Positions 1 through 11,475 of a stretch of DNA of 64,000 nt are shown in pieces; positions within the stretch are counted from its first letter, which is position 1, and every line of letters begins with the position of its first letter. A program made the position numbers and the translations under genes. The notes beneath the pieces were generated by a model. It ran no database searches. It was not told the origin of the DNA and saw only the letters and a program-made list of their open reading frames with translations. Origin of the DNA: Notolepis coatsorum (Eukaryota; Chordata; Actinopteri; Aulopiformes; Paralepididae); the NCBI GenBank assembly GCA_963971535.1, contig OZ020592.1, positions 59,469,060-59,533,059 of the forward strand, given 5' to 3'.

Positions 1-463
1 GTCTGCATGAACACACAACTGTAACTGTACTCAAAAATAACAAAATAAGGGTTGTCTCAGTTCACAACTATATTGGTCAAGTTTTGGGTGGGACTTGTTT
101 GCGTCCCTACAGCTTCTTATTCAATTGAGCGAGATGCTCGGTTATGTCACACAGCCAGTTTGCATCTGACAGTTCAGACAATATTTCTTCAACCCTTTGT
201 TACCTATTCCGCCTGGATCTTTTTTGTATTTTGGGCTGTAAAATTGTCAAAGAATGTCTGAGGAGTAAGTGCTTTTGGCTTTTTCCCTTTGTTCATCAAT
301 ACCTCAGATGTTCAACATACATGTATGTGTAAGAATGTGTAATAACTAAGGCTGTCAAAGTTAAAGCTTTATTAAGGCATTAACCCACAATTATTTTAAC
401 GCCGCTATTTTTTAACCCAAGATTAATGTTTAAAAAAAATTATAATTTTTTTTTTACCAGAGC

Positions 464-532
464 TCTTGGGGGGCCACATCAAATGACGTGGCGGGCCACA
501 TTTGGCCTGCGGGCCATGAGTTTGACACCTAT
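464..532. mobile_element. hAT terminus fragment
   Basis: The stretch ends in AGTTTGACACCTATG after a GC-rich 'gggccacatttggcctgcgg' block. This matches the common end of fish hAT elements (CAGGGGTGTCAAACTC type on the other strand). The partner end is not visible nearby, so this is a relic. Confidence 0.5.
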
Positions 533-1640
533 GCTCTACATGATCTACTGGTATTGGGGATGGGTGATCATATAACAATATATTTCAATAGTTTTATCGA
601 CTTAATGGTATTTCATTTTCCAGTACAAGTTACAATGTGATATGACATTTGTTTTTTTCTCTTATTTTTTAATTGTCATGGTGCTATTTCATAGAAAATT
701 GTATATTCTTTAACTTTTTTAAATACTGCTGCATGTAACAATTTTTTATTAAAGTACCGGTAATAATCTTGAACATTTCCATATAGATAAATGTCTATGT
801 TCACTCTCTATCGCTAATTGATATAACAAAATAGTGATTCTACCAATAACCAGTTCATTAATGCTTTTACATTTGTTGTTCTTGGCTCTTAAAGAGTGGT
901 GTCTGGTAGGACATTCCATCTGGCACACAGAAAGTGATGTGTTTTACATCACCAAAAGCAACAGTGGTTGGTTTGAAATGAATAGAATAACTAACTCAAT
1001 CATTGGCATGAATTTTCAAGATAAAAAGCAAGACAATAGGGAGGTGTAGTGGTTACGTCATTTTAGTTTTTTCCTGTTCCACTCTCTGTGGAATGCAATG
1101 TATTTCCCCATTGACCATTTCTAAATCGGCTCGTTTTAGATAAATAAAGCATTAACGTTGGCATGGTGTACCTTTCTGTGCGTATTTATCCACAATCTAT
1201 AGCTCAACATGAAAATATTCGCAATTAATCGTAAAGGTAGCAAAATAACAACGTTTATCTTTTCGTTCGCTGGGAAACTAGACTGCTATTTTGGCGGTGC
1301 TGACTGACGTCACCACAGCGTAGCCTGCCTCCTGCCTGTAGTCAGTCACAGACCTAGGATCAGATTTCCCTTACATTCCATAAGCTTATCAATTCGTACA
1401 ATGGGAAAATAACTGACCCTGAATCTGTGGCAAGTATCTGTTTCACCCAACACTAGTGCTCCATGATCATAGCCATTTATCTCTAAAGCTAACCACTATT
1501 TGTAAAAGCCACAACCACGTTACGATATTTGTATTTATAATTAAAATCGTATAACGTTATTTTGCTGCATATTAAATCACTGTAAATACTCATGTAAATC
1601 ATTGTGTCGTTGTACATATTGTGTATAGATTATAACGTTA

Positions 1641-1705
1641 GTAGCTAGCTAGCTTGCTAGTCGGCATTCCCGAAACTCCTAACATGCCCCGATTTAAAAT
1701 GGTTC
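1641..1705 (+). repeat. Copy 1 of a local duplication flanking the hAT at 1830-2925
   Basis: A GTAGCTAGCTAGCTTGCTAG block followed by a 'cgaaactcct..acatgccc..atttaaaatggttc' block recurs at 2983-3107. The second copy has about 60 extra bases between the two blocks. The copies lie on either side of the transposon, in direct orientation. Confidence 0.6.
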
Positions 1706-1829
1706 TCTCCTCTTTGTATACCTTTGTCCTCACAAACAAAGTATTCTGCCAGGGAACTTATGGACATGACAGTAGTAGTAGTTATAAGGTGTTTGAGCTT
1801 GTAACGTTAATGTTAGTTAGCTATCGTTA

Positions 1830-2925
1830 GGGGTGGGGGGGAAATCGATACGTAGTAGTATTGCGATACTTTGCGTGGCGATACTGTATCGATACAGGGA
1901 CGCCAATTATCGATATTTAATTATTCATAAACATTTTTAAAAATAAATTTTTATTTCTTTTTTGTATAAGGGAGTTGCATTGTTCATTTCAATACCTGTA
2001 ATAGTACAGTAGTCCACACACACACACATGTGCATTCAGTTAAGTTGGAATATGACTGTAATACAAACAGTTCAGTTTGTCAGGTACATGCAACACAGAT
2101 TACAGTGTTTTAGGGCTGACCCCTATTAGTCGATCAGTCGACTAATCGGTCGAAAGGAGCCGTAGTCAACTGCCAACCTCTTAGTCGAATAAAAAAAAAT
2201 ATATAATAATAATAAAAATATATATATATATTTTTTTATCATTCTTTCCAAAAGAAAAGAGTCCTAGAAGCGTGGCTAACGCTAATGGCACGCATACCAG
2301 AGGCTAACTGCCTACGAAAACAGGCACAGAGGCACTGAAAGAGGATTTCACCTATCTAATGAACACACAGACTAGACAAATATCAAGATGTATCCATCAG
2401 TGGACCAATTGCATGCTTTTGCAGGGGACAAGAGCCTTCAGTCGACTCCTTCAGACATTAAGCACCCCCACAGCCCAAATGGAATGATTACAATAATTAT
2501 TATTATATATTTTTTTAATATATTATACTTTTTTATTTTAATTTTTTTATTAGTCGACCAATAGTCGACTAACTGCACATTTTTGCCTATCATAGTTGAC
2601 CATCCAAATCCTTAGTCGGGGACAGCCCTGAGTGTTTACATCTGTCTGCTTGAGAAAATACCATGTTCTGCAATAAAAATTATTGAAGTGAGATGAACAG
2701 ACTGAACTTTATTTTATTAGATAAAACATGTTGACAAAGTTTTACTTTGCAGTTGAAAAAAGGTAATTAAATTAAATTCGATCAAAACAAATAAAAATCA
2801 ATATCGCAATATTAATATCGCAATACTCAGCGTATCGCGATATATTTAGTATCACGATACTATCGTATCGTGACGCAAGTATCGCGATAGTATCGTATCG
2901 TGAGGTCTCTGGCGATTCCCACCCC
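1830..2925. mobile_element. Non-autonomous hAT element (GGGGTGGG... ends)
   Basis: Inverted ends start GGGGTGGG followed by AATCG. The subterminal DNA is full of ATCGATA/TATCGCGATA motifs on both sides (about 1840-1915 and 2800-2915). The flanks are TATCGTTA on the left and TATCGTGG on the right, an imperfect 8-bp duplication as expected for hAT. No transposase is recognisable. The element is interrupted by a second hAT-like element at 2112-2630. Confidence 0.7.
2112..2630. mobile_element. Nested hAT-type MITE (AGGGCTG ends)
   Basis: The left end is AGGGCTGACCCC and the right end GGGGACAGCCCTG. Both sides carry AGTCGACTAAT-type subterminal repeats. The flanks AGTGTTTT and AGTGTTTA form a 7-of-8 target duplication. 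It lies wholly inside the element at 1830-2925, so it inserted later. Confidence 0.75.
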
Positions 2926-2982
2926 TATCGTGGTAGCCCCTTTCGTGACTGTGCATCACTATCGTATCAACATGCCGTGGCG

Positions 2983-3107
2983 TGTAGCTAGCTAGCTTGC
3001 TAGCCGGCATGATGCGTGCAGTGCTTTGCCCCACAGGTCTGAGAAGAGGACCTGCACATTTTACTCGTTTCCGAAACTCCTCTACATGCCCACATTTAAA
3101 ATGGTTC
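2983..3107 (+). repeat. Copy 2 of the local duplication
   Basis: Second copy of the block at 1641-1705, split by about 60 unrelated bases. The rest of 2926-3689 holds no gene or element that I recognise. Confidence 0.55.
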
Positions 3108-3687
3108 ACGACAGTAGACATAATGCTACGTAATAGCATTTAGCGGGGTAACGTTAACGTTAGCTAGCTAGCTTGGTACTATGACCCATGACGGGGAAAA
3201 GGCGACAGCCTAACAGACCAATAGTGGCTGCGTACTGAACAACAGGCTGCCTAGTGGTAATTGTAGTTATTTTTTTTTTATCTTTGTTTCAACCAAAAAT
3301 GCTTAAACAATCATGTTAGTGGTAGAAGGGAACTCATTTTGTGCAAAAATGGAAAGCTTGCCAATGTTCATGCGGCAGAATTGTTACAATAGCCGATAAT
3401 CCATTTTCCCAATGATGAATTACACCTCCCTATACAGTGCAAAATCACAACAGAAATAACCACTTATCACCAATAGATGTCGCCAAAACAAACAAGAATT
3501 AGGATCTTGAGGATTAACACTTTAAATTTAAAGAAATATACAGCGCCACTACTCTCTCATACATGGCCCCTGTATGCATGACAACCATTCAGAATAGGAA
3601 ATATGCTTGCAGTTATGTTCCTGGCCAATGTCGCATACAATGTGGAGTGGGCGTGCGTGCATAAGCGCGCACACACACGCGCACGGC

Positions 3688-3689
<2 letters not shown>

Positions 3690-3749
<60 letters not shown>
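3690..3749. repeat. (CA)n microsatellite
   Basis: About 30 uninterrupted CA units. Open reading frames through it are repeat artefacts. Confidence 0.95.
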
Positions 3750-3750
<1 letters not shown>

Positions 3751-3862
3751 CCACACAGTTCTCTCTCTGTCAGAAACATTCCTTAGATCCCTACATCGTT
3801 GTGTGTGGTGTGGTGTTATGCAATGTTCTTTCTATCTGGCCTCATTATAAATTGATAAGCTG

Positions 3863-4070
3863 GGGTGCCCGAGTGGCGCACCACGTACTGCGCTGCGTCG
3901 CAACACGGCCGTCCCGGGTTCGACTCCCGCAACCGGCGACCTTTGCTGAATGTCTTCCCCCGTCTATCTCCCATTCTTCCTCTCTCTCTCTCTCTACCGG
4001 ACTGCCCGGTAGTAAAAACCAATAAAAACCTAAAAAAAAAAAAACATAATACAAAAAAGAAAAAAATAAG
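3863..4070 (+). mobile_element. tRNA-derived SINE
   Basis: The head (about 3863-3942) is tRNA-like. It has an A-box-like TGCCCGAGTGG and a perfect-looking B box GGTTCGACTCC at 3917-3927. A short CT-rich body and an A-rich tail follow. Flanking direct repeats TTGATAAGCTG (3852-3862) and TTGACAAGCTG (4071-4081) differ by one base and are the target duplication. Transcription would be by Pol III from the internal promoter, and mobilisation would need LINE machinery supplied in trans. Confidence 0.8.
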
Positions 4071-4260
4071 TTGACAAGCTGAGTGAGAGAGAGAGTGAGT
4101 GAGAGCAAGACAGACCCAGTTGAAATGATGCAACGTGCAGGAATTGTGTGTCAAGCGGCAGCTGTTAAGACCTGGACTGATGGTAGGTGAACCAGACCAG
4201 ACTGGACTAGACTAACCCTGAAGACATCTAGTCCAGTTTGGTCTGAGCAAGACACCAACA

Positions 4261-4681
4261 CTGGAACGAGTTCTGTTCCCTATGAAGCTCAATAGAACAT
4301 GGCTCTAACACTGCTAGGGTTAGGGGTTCCATTCCCTGTGTAGTTCAATGGGTAAAGCCAAGCACTAACACTGCCAGGGGTAGGGGTTCCATTCCCTGTC
4401 TAGTTCAATGGGTAGAGCAAGGCACTAACACTGTCAGGGTTAGGGGTTCCATTCCCTGTGTAGTTCAATGGGTAAAGCCAAGCACTAACACTGCCAGGGG
4501 TAGGGGTTCCATTCCCTGTCTAGTTCAATGGGTAGAGCAAGGCACTAACACTGTCAGGGTTAGGGGTTCCATTCCCTGTGTAGTTCAATGGGTAAAGCCA
4601 AGCACTAACACTGCCAGGGGTAGGGGTTCCATTCCCTGTCTAGTTCAATGGGTAGAGCAAGGCACTAACACTGTCAGGGTT
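4261..4681 (+). repeat. Higher-order tandem array of 60-bp tRNA-like monomers
   Basis: Two alternating 60-bp monomers form an exact 120-bp dimer repeated three times (4321-4680), with a diverged monomer before it. Each monomer has an A-box-like TAGTTCAATGG and a B-box-like GGTTCCATTCC. They start 44 bases apart, the usual tRNA spacing. The anticodon-loop region (CTAACAC) resembles that of tRNA-Val(AAC). The acceptor-stem sequence is missing, so this reads as an amplified SINE head rather than functional tRNA genes. The final monomer lacks its B box. Confidence 0.8.
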
Positions 4682-5090
4682 ACATTTCACGAACATTTCA
4701 CCTGCTTAGTTTATATAATCTAATTGTAACTAAGATATTTGCTGGAAGAAATAATCACTTTTGTGCATAGATCACTAGATGTATCAGTTTATAACAGCAG
4801 TACACGTTGCAGGGCTGTAGTGCAATCTTCTCTGTCAGTAGGGAACAGCGATCTTTAAATGCTTGAACTGCCAACATTTCACCTGCTTAGTTCATACAAT
4901 CTAATCGTAACGAAGAGATTTGCTGGAAAACAATGATTTGACCATGTTGTCTAGTAATAGCCAATAATGATCTTTAAATACTTGACCTGCAAACATTCCT
5001 GGCTGGAACTAAGAGATTTGTGGGAAAGAAGAATTGCGTTTGTGCATAGATCACTTGATATATCAGTTTATAACAGCATTACACATTCAC
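4682..5090 (+). repeat. Diverged tandem/dispersed repeat, about 180-bp spacing
   Basis: The phrase AACATTTCACCTGCTTAG occurs at 4692 and 4873, with a degenerate third copy near 4993. The phrase TGTGCATAGATCACT plus TATCAGTTTATAACAGCA occurs near 4762 and 5042. The spacing suggests an old tandem duplication that has lost material. Confidence 0.65.
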
Positions 5091-5696
5091 ATTTTCAGAT
5101 TTTTTGGAAATGTTGGTTGCAATTAAAGTACTTAGTACTCGGTTAATTCAGAATGTTCAGCGCCTTCAGTAAAGTCCTACTCCCAGAGCAGAGTCTTTTA
5201 AAGTCCTACCCCCAGGGCAGGGTATTTTGGGGTCAAATGATCTCACAGAACTTCCGTGGTGCAAACGCACTTGAGCACATTCTTGAACACGTCCCAATTC
5301 CAGGGGAAAGTTCCTGTGGTGCAAAGACAGCTATTGTCTCAAAGACGGTCTATATAATGAGGAGACACAGCTTTCCAATGTGTTCTGTGTCTCAAGAGCT
5401 CAGGCCACATTTGGCACTGGCATGAGACCACACACACCATACAATACACAACAATACACAGACATTATACATTAAGACAAAATCTTAAAGTGACCAAGTG
5501 GCAGCAATGAAATGATTGTTCCTCCACTGACATGCAGAGCCGTCGTAACCTTCACAACGAAACATAATGCACAGCAGTACTTAGCAATAAATAAACAAAT
5601 GTACACTAAAATATGTGTGTACGTGCGTGTGGAGGTTTACTGCCCCAGAAAAAAAAGGAGGGGGCCTAGGGGAAAGGGTTAAAAAACAAACAAAAG
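5091..5696. other. Gene-free stretch
   Basis: A 90-codon frame at 5153-5425 shows no recognisable domain or exon context. I see nothing else. Confidence 0.5.
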
Positions 5697-5743
5697 TATG
5701 CGTGTGTGTGTGTGTTTGTTTGTGTGTATGCGTGCTTGTGTGC

Positions 5744-5802
<59 letters not shown>
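5697..5802. repeat. (TG)n microsatellite
   Basis: GT-rich imperfect repeat becoming pure TG from about 5745 to 5802. Confidence 0.95.
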
Positions 5803-5804
<2 letters not shown>

Positions 5805-6004
5805 CAGGCGAGTTCCAAGGGGCCTATTTAAACAGGCTCTTATTGAGAATGGTCACAGCTGATGGAATAAAGGATTTCTTGTAAGCGTTCTTCCTGGGTT
5901 AGTCTGGTCTGATGGCACGCTGGTTGGAAAGGGTGGTGGAGTCATCATTGTACATCTGGACCTTGTCGGTTGTAGAAATCTTTTGGTTGAGATAATAAGT
6001 CTTA

Positions 6005-6651
6005 GGGCGGGATCCACAAAGGGTTTGCGCAGCTTTCTCCGACGCAAAGCCGGTGCATATAGATTTGAAACTCAGTTTGCTATCCACAGAGGATGCGCAA
6101 CGGGTGAAATGAGGTGGTAACGGCGTTCCTTCAGCATTGCGTCCGGTGCAATTGGCGCTCCAAAAAGGCTCCCTATCCACAAAGCCCGGCACCAGTTGCA
6201 CCGAGCAAATAATGCTACGCATCTACCGTCTTCACAGACAAGGTGGTAACTACGCGCAAAGCCCTAAGTGCTATGGCCGTGTTCACATTTGAAAGTCCAC
6301 GGATAGTCCGGACTTTCTGGTGGACCAAATGTGAGAATACATTGTTTGCTTTTGGTTTGCGTTCACACTGCCCTTTTTTTAGCTAACCTAATTTGTAAAC
6401 AAATCAACAGTATTATGGCGTTTATACAGTTTGTTTAAACAAGTGAACGTCCTCCGAGCTCTCTCTTTCAGTGCTGTCAGGTGCAGACTGCTCCGCGAGC
6501 CAACTGCGCTGCAGCAGATCAGGAAAAAACTCCACACATAATGGGCGTGTCTGCGCTGGTATTTCATCCGCGCAATGTCCTTTGTGGAGCAGATACCGCA
6601 CGCAAACCCTGCGCAGTTACGGGTGCAATCCATTCTTAGTGGATCCCGCCC
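6005..6651. mobile_element. Harbinger-like MITE
   Basis: The ends are perfect 13-bp inverted repeats, GGGCGGGATCCAC at 6005 and its complement ending at 6651. Flanking trinucleotides are TTA (6002-6004) and TTG (6652-6654), close to the 3-bp TWA-type duplication of PIF/Harbinger. Inside, motifs such as 'tatccacaaag' and 'gcgcaa' recur in both orientations. No transposase is present. Confidence 0.7.
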
Positions 6652-6914
6652 TTGGAGTTGTTTGTCTCCTATGATCTTGCTGGCCTAGTTGACAACCTGT
6701 GTGAGTTAGTTATTGTTTTTACTGAGAGGTTTCCATACCATGACGACATAGTGATTAGTAGACCATGGCCAGGGTACGCTGACTGGTGTTAAACTTCCTT
6801 AGTTTCCTAAGAAGAGGTTCCCAGATATTTTAAGCGGGTGACCTGCCCCACTTCCTGACCCTGCATACTGATTGGCTTGTAGGATCTGCGCTGTCTGCTC
6901 TCCTATTGCCTCCT

Positions 6915-7310
6915 ACACACACACCTTGGTCTTCGTGACATTAAGATCAACGGTCACTGCTACATACTGTACACTGGACTTCATTAGTGTATCTTGAGAA
7001 CAGCAGGGGAGATATCACACATCCCTGAGGGACACCTGTGTTCAGGACACAGCAGTCAGAAAGGGTGTTGTTGATGCTCACACGCCGGGGTCGTTCTCTC
7101 AGGAATTCCCTGAACCAAAGGACCAGAGTGTTCAGGTCACACAGGAGCTTTAAGAGGACGTGGGGCTGGACTGCGTTAAAAGCAGAGGAAAAGTCCATAA
7201 AAAAAAGAATACGGACATGAGTGTTGGCCTCGTCTAGATGACAGTGGACTCTATCTAAGACAGTGTAGCAGATTAATGCCCAGAGTGTAGCATTAATGTC
7301 AACACCTCGA
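6915..7310 (-). pseudogene. LINE reverse-transcriptase fragment (L2-like)
   Basis: Reading the minus strand gives RT palm motifs in order: a DFSSAFNAVQPH block (motif A) and GVPQGCVISPLLFS (motif B). They are preceded by a DRVHCHLDEANTHVRI-like stretch. After motif B the frame jumps to an LNVTKTK-like block, so the catalytic YADD segment is deleted. This is a short dead fragment of an L2-type element, the same general type as the LINE at 9212-17188. Confidence 0.8.
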
Positions 7311-7438
7311 TTAGCTTGATTTGTGTCGCTCAGAGTGAAGCTACATCCCTCTCACTCCAAGCTCCTCCTTCAGTCAACTTTGCATGCATTAGCACTGTCT
7401 CACTGTCTCAACATGTATCAACCCCGTCTGTCTGAATG

Positions 7439-7441
<3 letters not shown>

Positions 7442-7473
<32 letters not shown>
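7442..7473. repeat. (AG)n microsatellite
   Basis: Pure AG run followed by impure GA-rich sequence to about 7560. Confidence 0.9.
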
Positions 7474-7476
<3 letters not shown>

Positions 7477-8639
7477 GAGACAGAGAAAGTAACAGAGATT
7501 AAGAGACAAAGAAAAAGACAAACAGAAAGAGGGGGAGAGGAAGACAGAATAAATAAAAGAGGCACTGAGAGACAAAAGAAATTTGAGCTAGCTCTTGCCG
7601 CCACGTGCATGAATGTGTTTGTGTGCGTGTATGCGTGTGTTTTTGTACGATGCTGAGCTGCTGTTTGTTCAGGTGACACAGCCATGGAACAGAGCCCCCC
7701 CCCCCAGACACACACACACACATACACTGTTCAGTACTCAGCGTCAATGTGACAGATATCTGATCCTAATGCCCTACAGCTGGTCAGGGCATGCACACAC
7801 ACACACGCACGCACGCATGCAAGCATGTACACAGGGTTTCCAGTTCTCCAAGACCACTTCACTTCAGGGGTTAAGCGCTTCATCTCAAGACAGCATGGTC
7901 CAAAGTCCAATTCTTGATGGATTCTGTTCTGTTTTGAGTGCATTAGCCCTTTACCAGACCAAACCCCATGCAACAAGCAGCAGTTGCCTTTATTAACTAG
8001 AATCATTTGCATTTGTTAGAATCATTTGAGGGGCTTCATGTGCTTTACAATGTTGGGTTGTGGAAAGATAAGGACACTAAGTGGCTTTCCAGTAAATGAC
8101 TGTGATATGGAATCCGTTGATCCTTGTTATACACTTGTCATGGTCCTATTTCGTTTCAAATGTGTCTATTTTTTTCCATGTTTAATACTACTTCTTTTTT
8201 ATTTGATTAACTTGAATAAATAGACAATGAGCAATGTCACCCATTTGAATGATTCACATTAAGTTGAGTGGCTATAATGATCCATCACAAAACGGAGAGA
8301 AAACAGATGGAGGGTATTGTTGTCCCTTGGTTTGTTTTTAAATGAGAACCTGACTTAACAGCTTTGCTAACACTCTCTGAACTTTTCTGTCCGTCAACAA
8401 GTTCAGGCAATATTTGTCAGCATGCACCACTCTCTCCCAAAGCTCGATTCCAGAGACAGAACCCATCGAATTTCTATGAAGTTGGGGTGAGTTTTCTTGT
8501 TAGCTTTTCTCACCAGACTATAATACTACAAAGAAAACGGGAGGAACCAGACAATTCGGTATGACCAGAGACAAAGCAAACTACTACTAAAGCCAAATAT
8601 ATGGGAGGGAAGGTCATTTGTGCAGTAAGTGTAGGTAAG
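7474..8639. other. Gene-free stretch
   Basis: Contains short CA/GT clusters near 7715 and 7797 and no supported gene. Frames crossing the GA and CA runs are low-complexity artefacts. Confidence 0.5.
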
Positions 8640-8905
8640 TTCAAGTTCAAGTTTCTTTATTAGTTGTCATACAGAAATACAGAATACTTTTGCATGAAAT
8701 GCTTCTTTCTGTTTTGCTCCTGAGAGTGTGCTAGATAAAATAACAAGATAGTATAAAATAGTAAACAAGTGTAAACAAAACAAAAAAAGTTCAATATACA
8801 TATATACAGTATGTGTACAGTCTATACTTCTGTACTTCTGTACAGTCTATACAGTCAGCTTCTATACAGTACAGTGTAGAATGGTGAGGTATAGCTTAGC
8901 TTGTG
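8640..8905 (-). mobile_element. Probable LINE 3' end fragment
   Basis: The start 'caagtttctttattagttgtcatacagaaatac' reads on the minus strand like the 3' untranslated tail of fish L2-type LINEs. No coding part is attached. Confidence 0.35.
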
Positions 8906-9211
8906 GTGGTAAGGTTGTAAAACCTCACAACGCCAGCAAAACCAGACCCGTCCGAGCACGTTCCAGTGATAAAAAACATGCAATAAATAATAAATGATAA
9001 AACATTTATTTATGTTAGATCTTAAAGATCCCCTCTACTCGAAAACATTTGTTTAATGGTCAACTCCTCTTGGAGGCATGACTTTGACAATACAGATAGA
9101 TTGTGTAGAACTTGTCACCAGAGGTGACAATTTCTCCCTTTTCTCTTGCAGAACAGGTAATATTATGATGTCAGAACAGGTAAGATTATGATGTTAGAAC
9201 AGGTAAGATTT

Positions 9212-9806
9212 GGATTCAAGAGATTTATTAGTCACATACATACACGAGACATGTAGTGAAATGAAGGTGGCCATGTCCGCCTTGATTGTGCAAAAAAAAA
9301 ACTAATAATAATATAATAAAATAGAATAGATAATAAAATAGACATGATAAAAAGTACTAAGACAATGCTAAGCTTACGAATTGAAGGTAATGAGTCCTAT
9401 ATACACTACTATACAATATACTATACAATATACAGTTATGATATATATAACTATACTATACTAACTATACTAACTATACTATACAAAAACATAGTTATGT
9501 TTTTTAAAGTGACCTTTAAAAAGTGCAGGATGTGTGGTGTGTGTGTGTTCATGTGTGCTTGTGTGTGGAGAGATCAGTGTTCAGTGTTCTGATGGCCTGG
9601 GGGAAGAAGCTGAGTCTGAGTCTCTCTGTTCTTGCTGCATGTATGCGGAGGCGCTTGCCTGACCGCAGCAGCTTGAACAGGCTATTGTTGGGGTAATGAG
9701 GGTCCTTTATTATTCTGCAGGCTCTGGATTTGCACCTCCTGTTGTATAAGTCCCGCAGGGGTGGTAGTGCAATACCCGTAGTACGCTCTGCTGAGCGCAC
9801 TACTCT
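9212..9806 (-). mobile_element. L2-like LINE, 3' part (C-terminus and 3' UTR)
   Basis: The minus strand from 9806 to 9549 encodes the typical L2 C-terminus, with a TTGIALPPLRDLYNRR block and an SFFPQAIRTLN block before the stop region. The remainder to about 9212 is 3' UTR ending in a 'tcacatacatacacgagacatg'-type tail. This is the downstream half of a 5'-truncated copy. The upstream half is at 16960-17188, displaced by the hAT at 9815-16951. Removing the hAT and one copy of CTGTAGAG restores one reading frame. Confidence 0.85.
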
Positions 9807-9990
9807 CTGTAGAGCAGGGGTCTCAAACTCAATTTACCTGGGGGCCGCTGGAGGTAGAGTCTGGGTGAGGCTGGGCCGCATCAAATATTCCACAAAAAAA
9901 GGGTTTCAAGTATTAAAAAAAAAAGTACAACTGATCCAATCTTCTCAATCTTTAGCAATAACATTTCAGAACATGAACAGTTCTTCAGAA

Positions 9991-10056
9991 CATGAACGGT
10001 TCTTCAGGCTTCTCAGTGGTGTCAGTGGACTCATCCACAGCTATGGAAATGCACTG
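9991..10056 (-). pseudogene. hAT transposase relic
   Basis: On the minus strand 22 codons read ISIAVDESTDTTEKPEEP, ending in a stop. The AVDESTD core is the conserved block around the first catalytic aspartate of hAT (Charlie-like) transposases. The surrounding sequence is not open, so this is a remnant of the element's own transposase. Confidence 0.6.
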
Positions 10057-10149
10057 TGAATTTTTTTTATTCTATCACAAAGCTGTTTATAAAAAAAATA
10101 GGTAAAAACCATATTATGCGTTTTCATCAATAAATAAATGCCCCACATT

Positions 10150-10216
10150 TTTTAATAGATTGGGGGCCCACAAATTGATTCTTTCATGGGGCCCAGAATC
10201 TCCAGCTACGCCCCTG
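10150..10216. mobile_element. hAT end fragment (CAGGGGCGTAGC type)
   Basis: The stretch ends in CCAGCTACGCCCCTG, the complement of a familiar hAT terminus. A matching opposite end is not seen, so this is a partial copy inside the larger hAT. Confidence 0.45.
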
Positions 10217-10225
10217 GCTAGGACT

Positions 10226-11146
10226 CAGGATGAACGCATATTTTCCCGTCCATTCACCTTTGAATTGCAGTCGACTTTTCTTTTACTGACCATCTTTGAA
10301 AATGCCATATTTTTCTGCTGGCGAAAATAGGCTAATAGCTACATTTATCTCACAGAGATAAAACTGGGAGTGAGTTTACTGTAGATGCGCTGTCAACTCT
10401 GCTCCGACTTGATTGTTCAAGATGGGATAGGCGGACGCAGATCTGCGCAGGTTTTACTACGGCCTCGCCAAGCGCGTTGCATGACGGTTAGAATGTTGTC
10501 CGATTTGCTCTGAAAATCTGACGAGGCGAGGCGCGGAACTCCCGCGGGAGCGAGCCGCGCGCAGCATTCAGAGCGAGGCTCCACAGTACCTCTCAGCCGG
10601 CTGCTCCCGGCTGGGAAGCGACTTGCTACGGTCGCGCAAAGCGCCTATTGGCTCAGAAAAGTTGTCAGTCACCAGCCATGTGACAGCCAGGGAGTTATGA
10701 GACGTTTGATTGATTGAAAACTTTATTATGTTATGCGTTATCAACTTATCATCATATCATCATGATAAACTTCAAGCTGTCAGACACAAACACACACACA
10801 CACATACAGCAGTGTGTTGTGTGTGCGTGCGGCCAGGAGCGCGCAACAAGATGGTATACATTATGGTATATGAATAGTATATTCCACTGTAGCAGTATAT
10901 GGTGTGCTGTACATTTGAATCTGATCTAATTTTGCACACGGCCATCGCATTATAATGAGCTGGACAGGTGTGTAATGTGTGTGTGGTGACGTGAAAGCGT
11001 ATCTGCCGCGCGAGACTAGGCGAGGGGCTCTCGTGAAATCGGCAGTGTCCGCCCTCTTAACTCCTCCCCCGGCTTCACTCGGCTACTCTCGTCTACTAGT
11101 CGAGGCAAACCGAAATCCATCTTGATAGTAAAGGAAATATATGGAA
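10226..11146. other. GC-rich, gene-free interior of the hAT
   Basis: Two CpG-rich blocks (about 10430-10680 and 10980-11100) lie here without open frames. A short CA run sits at 10788. The mirrored side at 16460-16900 is also GC-rich. I see no gene. Confidence 0.45.
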
Positions 11147-11475
11147 ATCTGCAAACTAAATCCTTACCAATCAATTTCTTCACTAATGTGTTTGTAAAGG
11201 TGTGTAGTAAGATGTATTAAAAAGTTGAAGTTCAAATCCTGTATGTTTTTTCGTAACAACTGCTCAAAGTCGAGGTACCGAATACCGATTTTCGAAAAAT
11301 CTAAAATGTTCAGTTTGGCCTTGGGTAACTTGTGAGGGGTCAAACTAGGGGGTTTTCATGATTCTGAGTTGATTGCAATCATTTATTTGGTTGAAAAAAG
11401 GCAACGCCCACTCTTATATTTAAATTCGAAAGTAGCTTTATTTGTAGTTACAAGTAGTTACAAGTGCTGATCACT

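Larger units (their letters stand above)
1..1821. other. Gene-free stretch, AT-rich
   Basis: I see no coding region, RNA gene or complete transposon here apart from the hAT-end fragment at 464-532. Short open frames exist but show no domain and have stops in all neighbouring frames. The sequence is ordinary AT-rich intergenic or intronic DNA. Confidence 0.6.

Noticed and set aside
3549..3779. Cys/Val-rich and His/Thr-rich frames over the CA and GT repeats (also 5615-5884, 18189-18407, 20381-20572)
   Set aside because: Pure simple-sequence translation in both strands; no coding signal.
4321..4680. CRISPR-like regular repeat spacing
   Set aside because: The units are contiguous with no unique spacers and contain tRNA-like promoter boxes; the genome is eukaryotic.
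5153..5425. 90-codon plus-strand frame
   Set aside because: No domain, no splice context and no conservation cue; likely chance.
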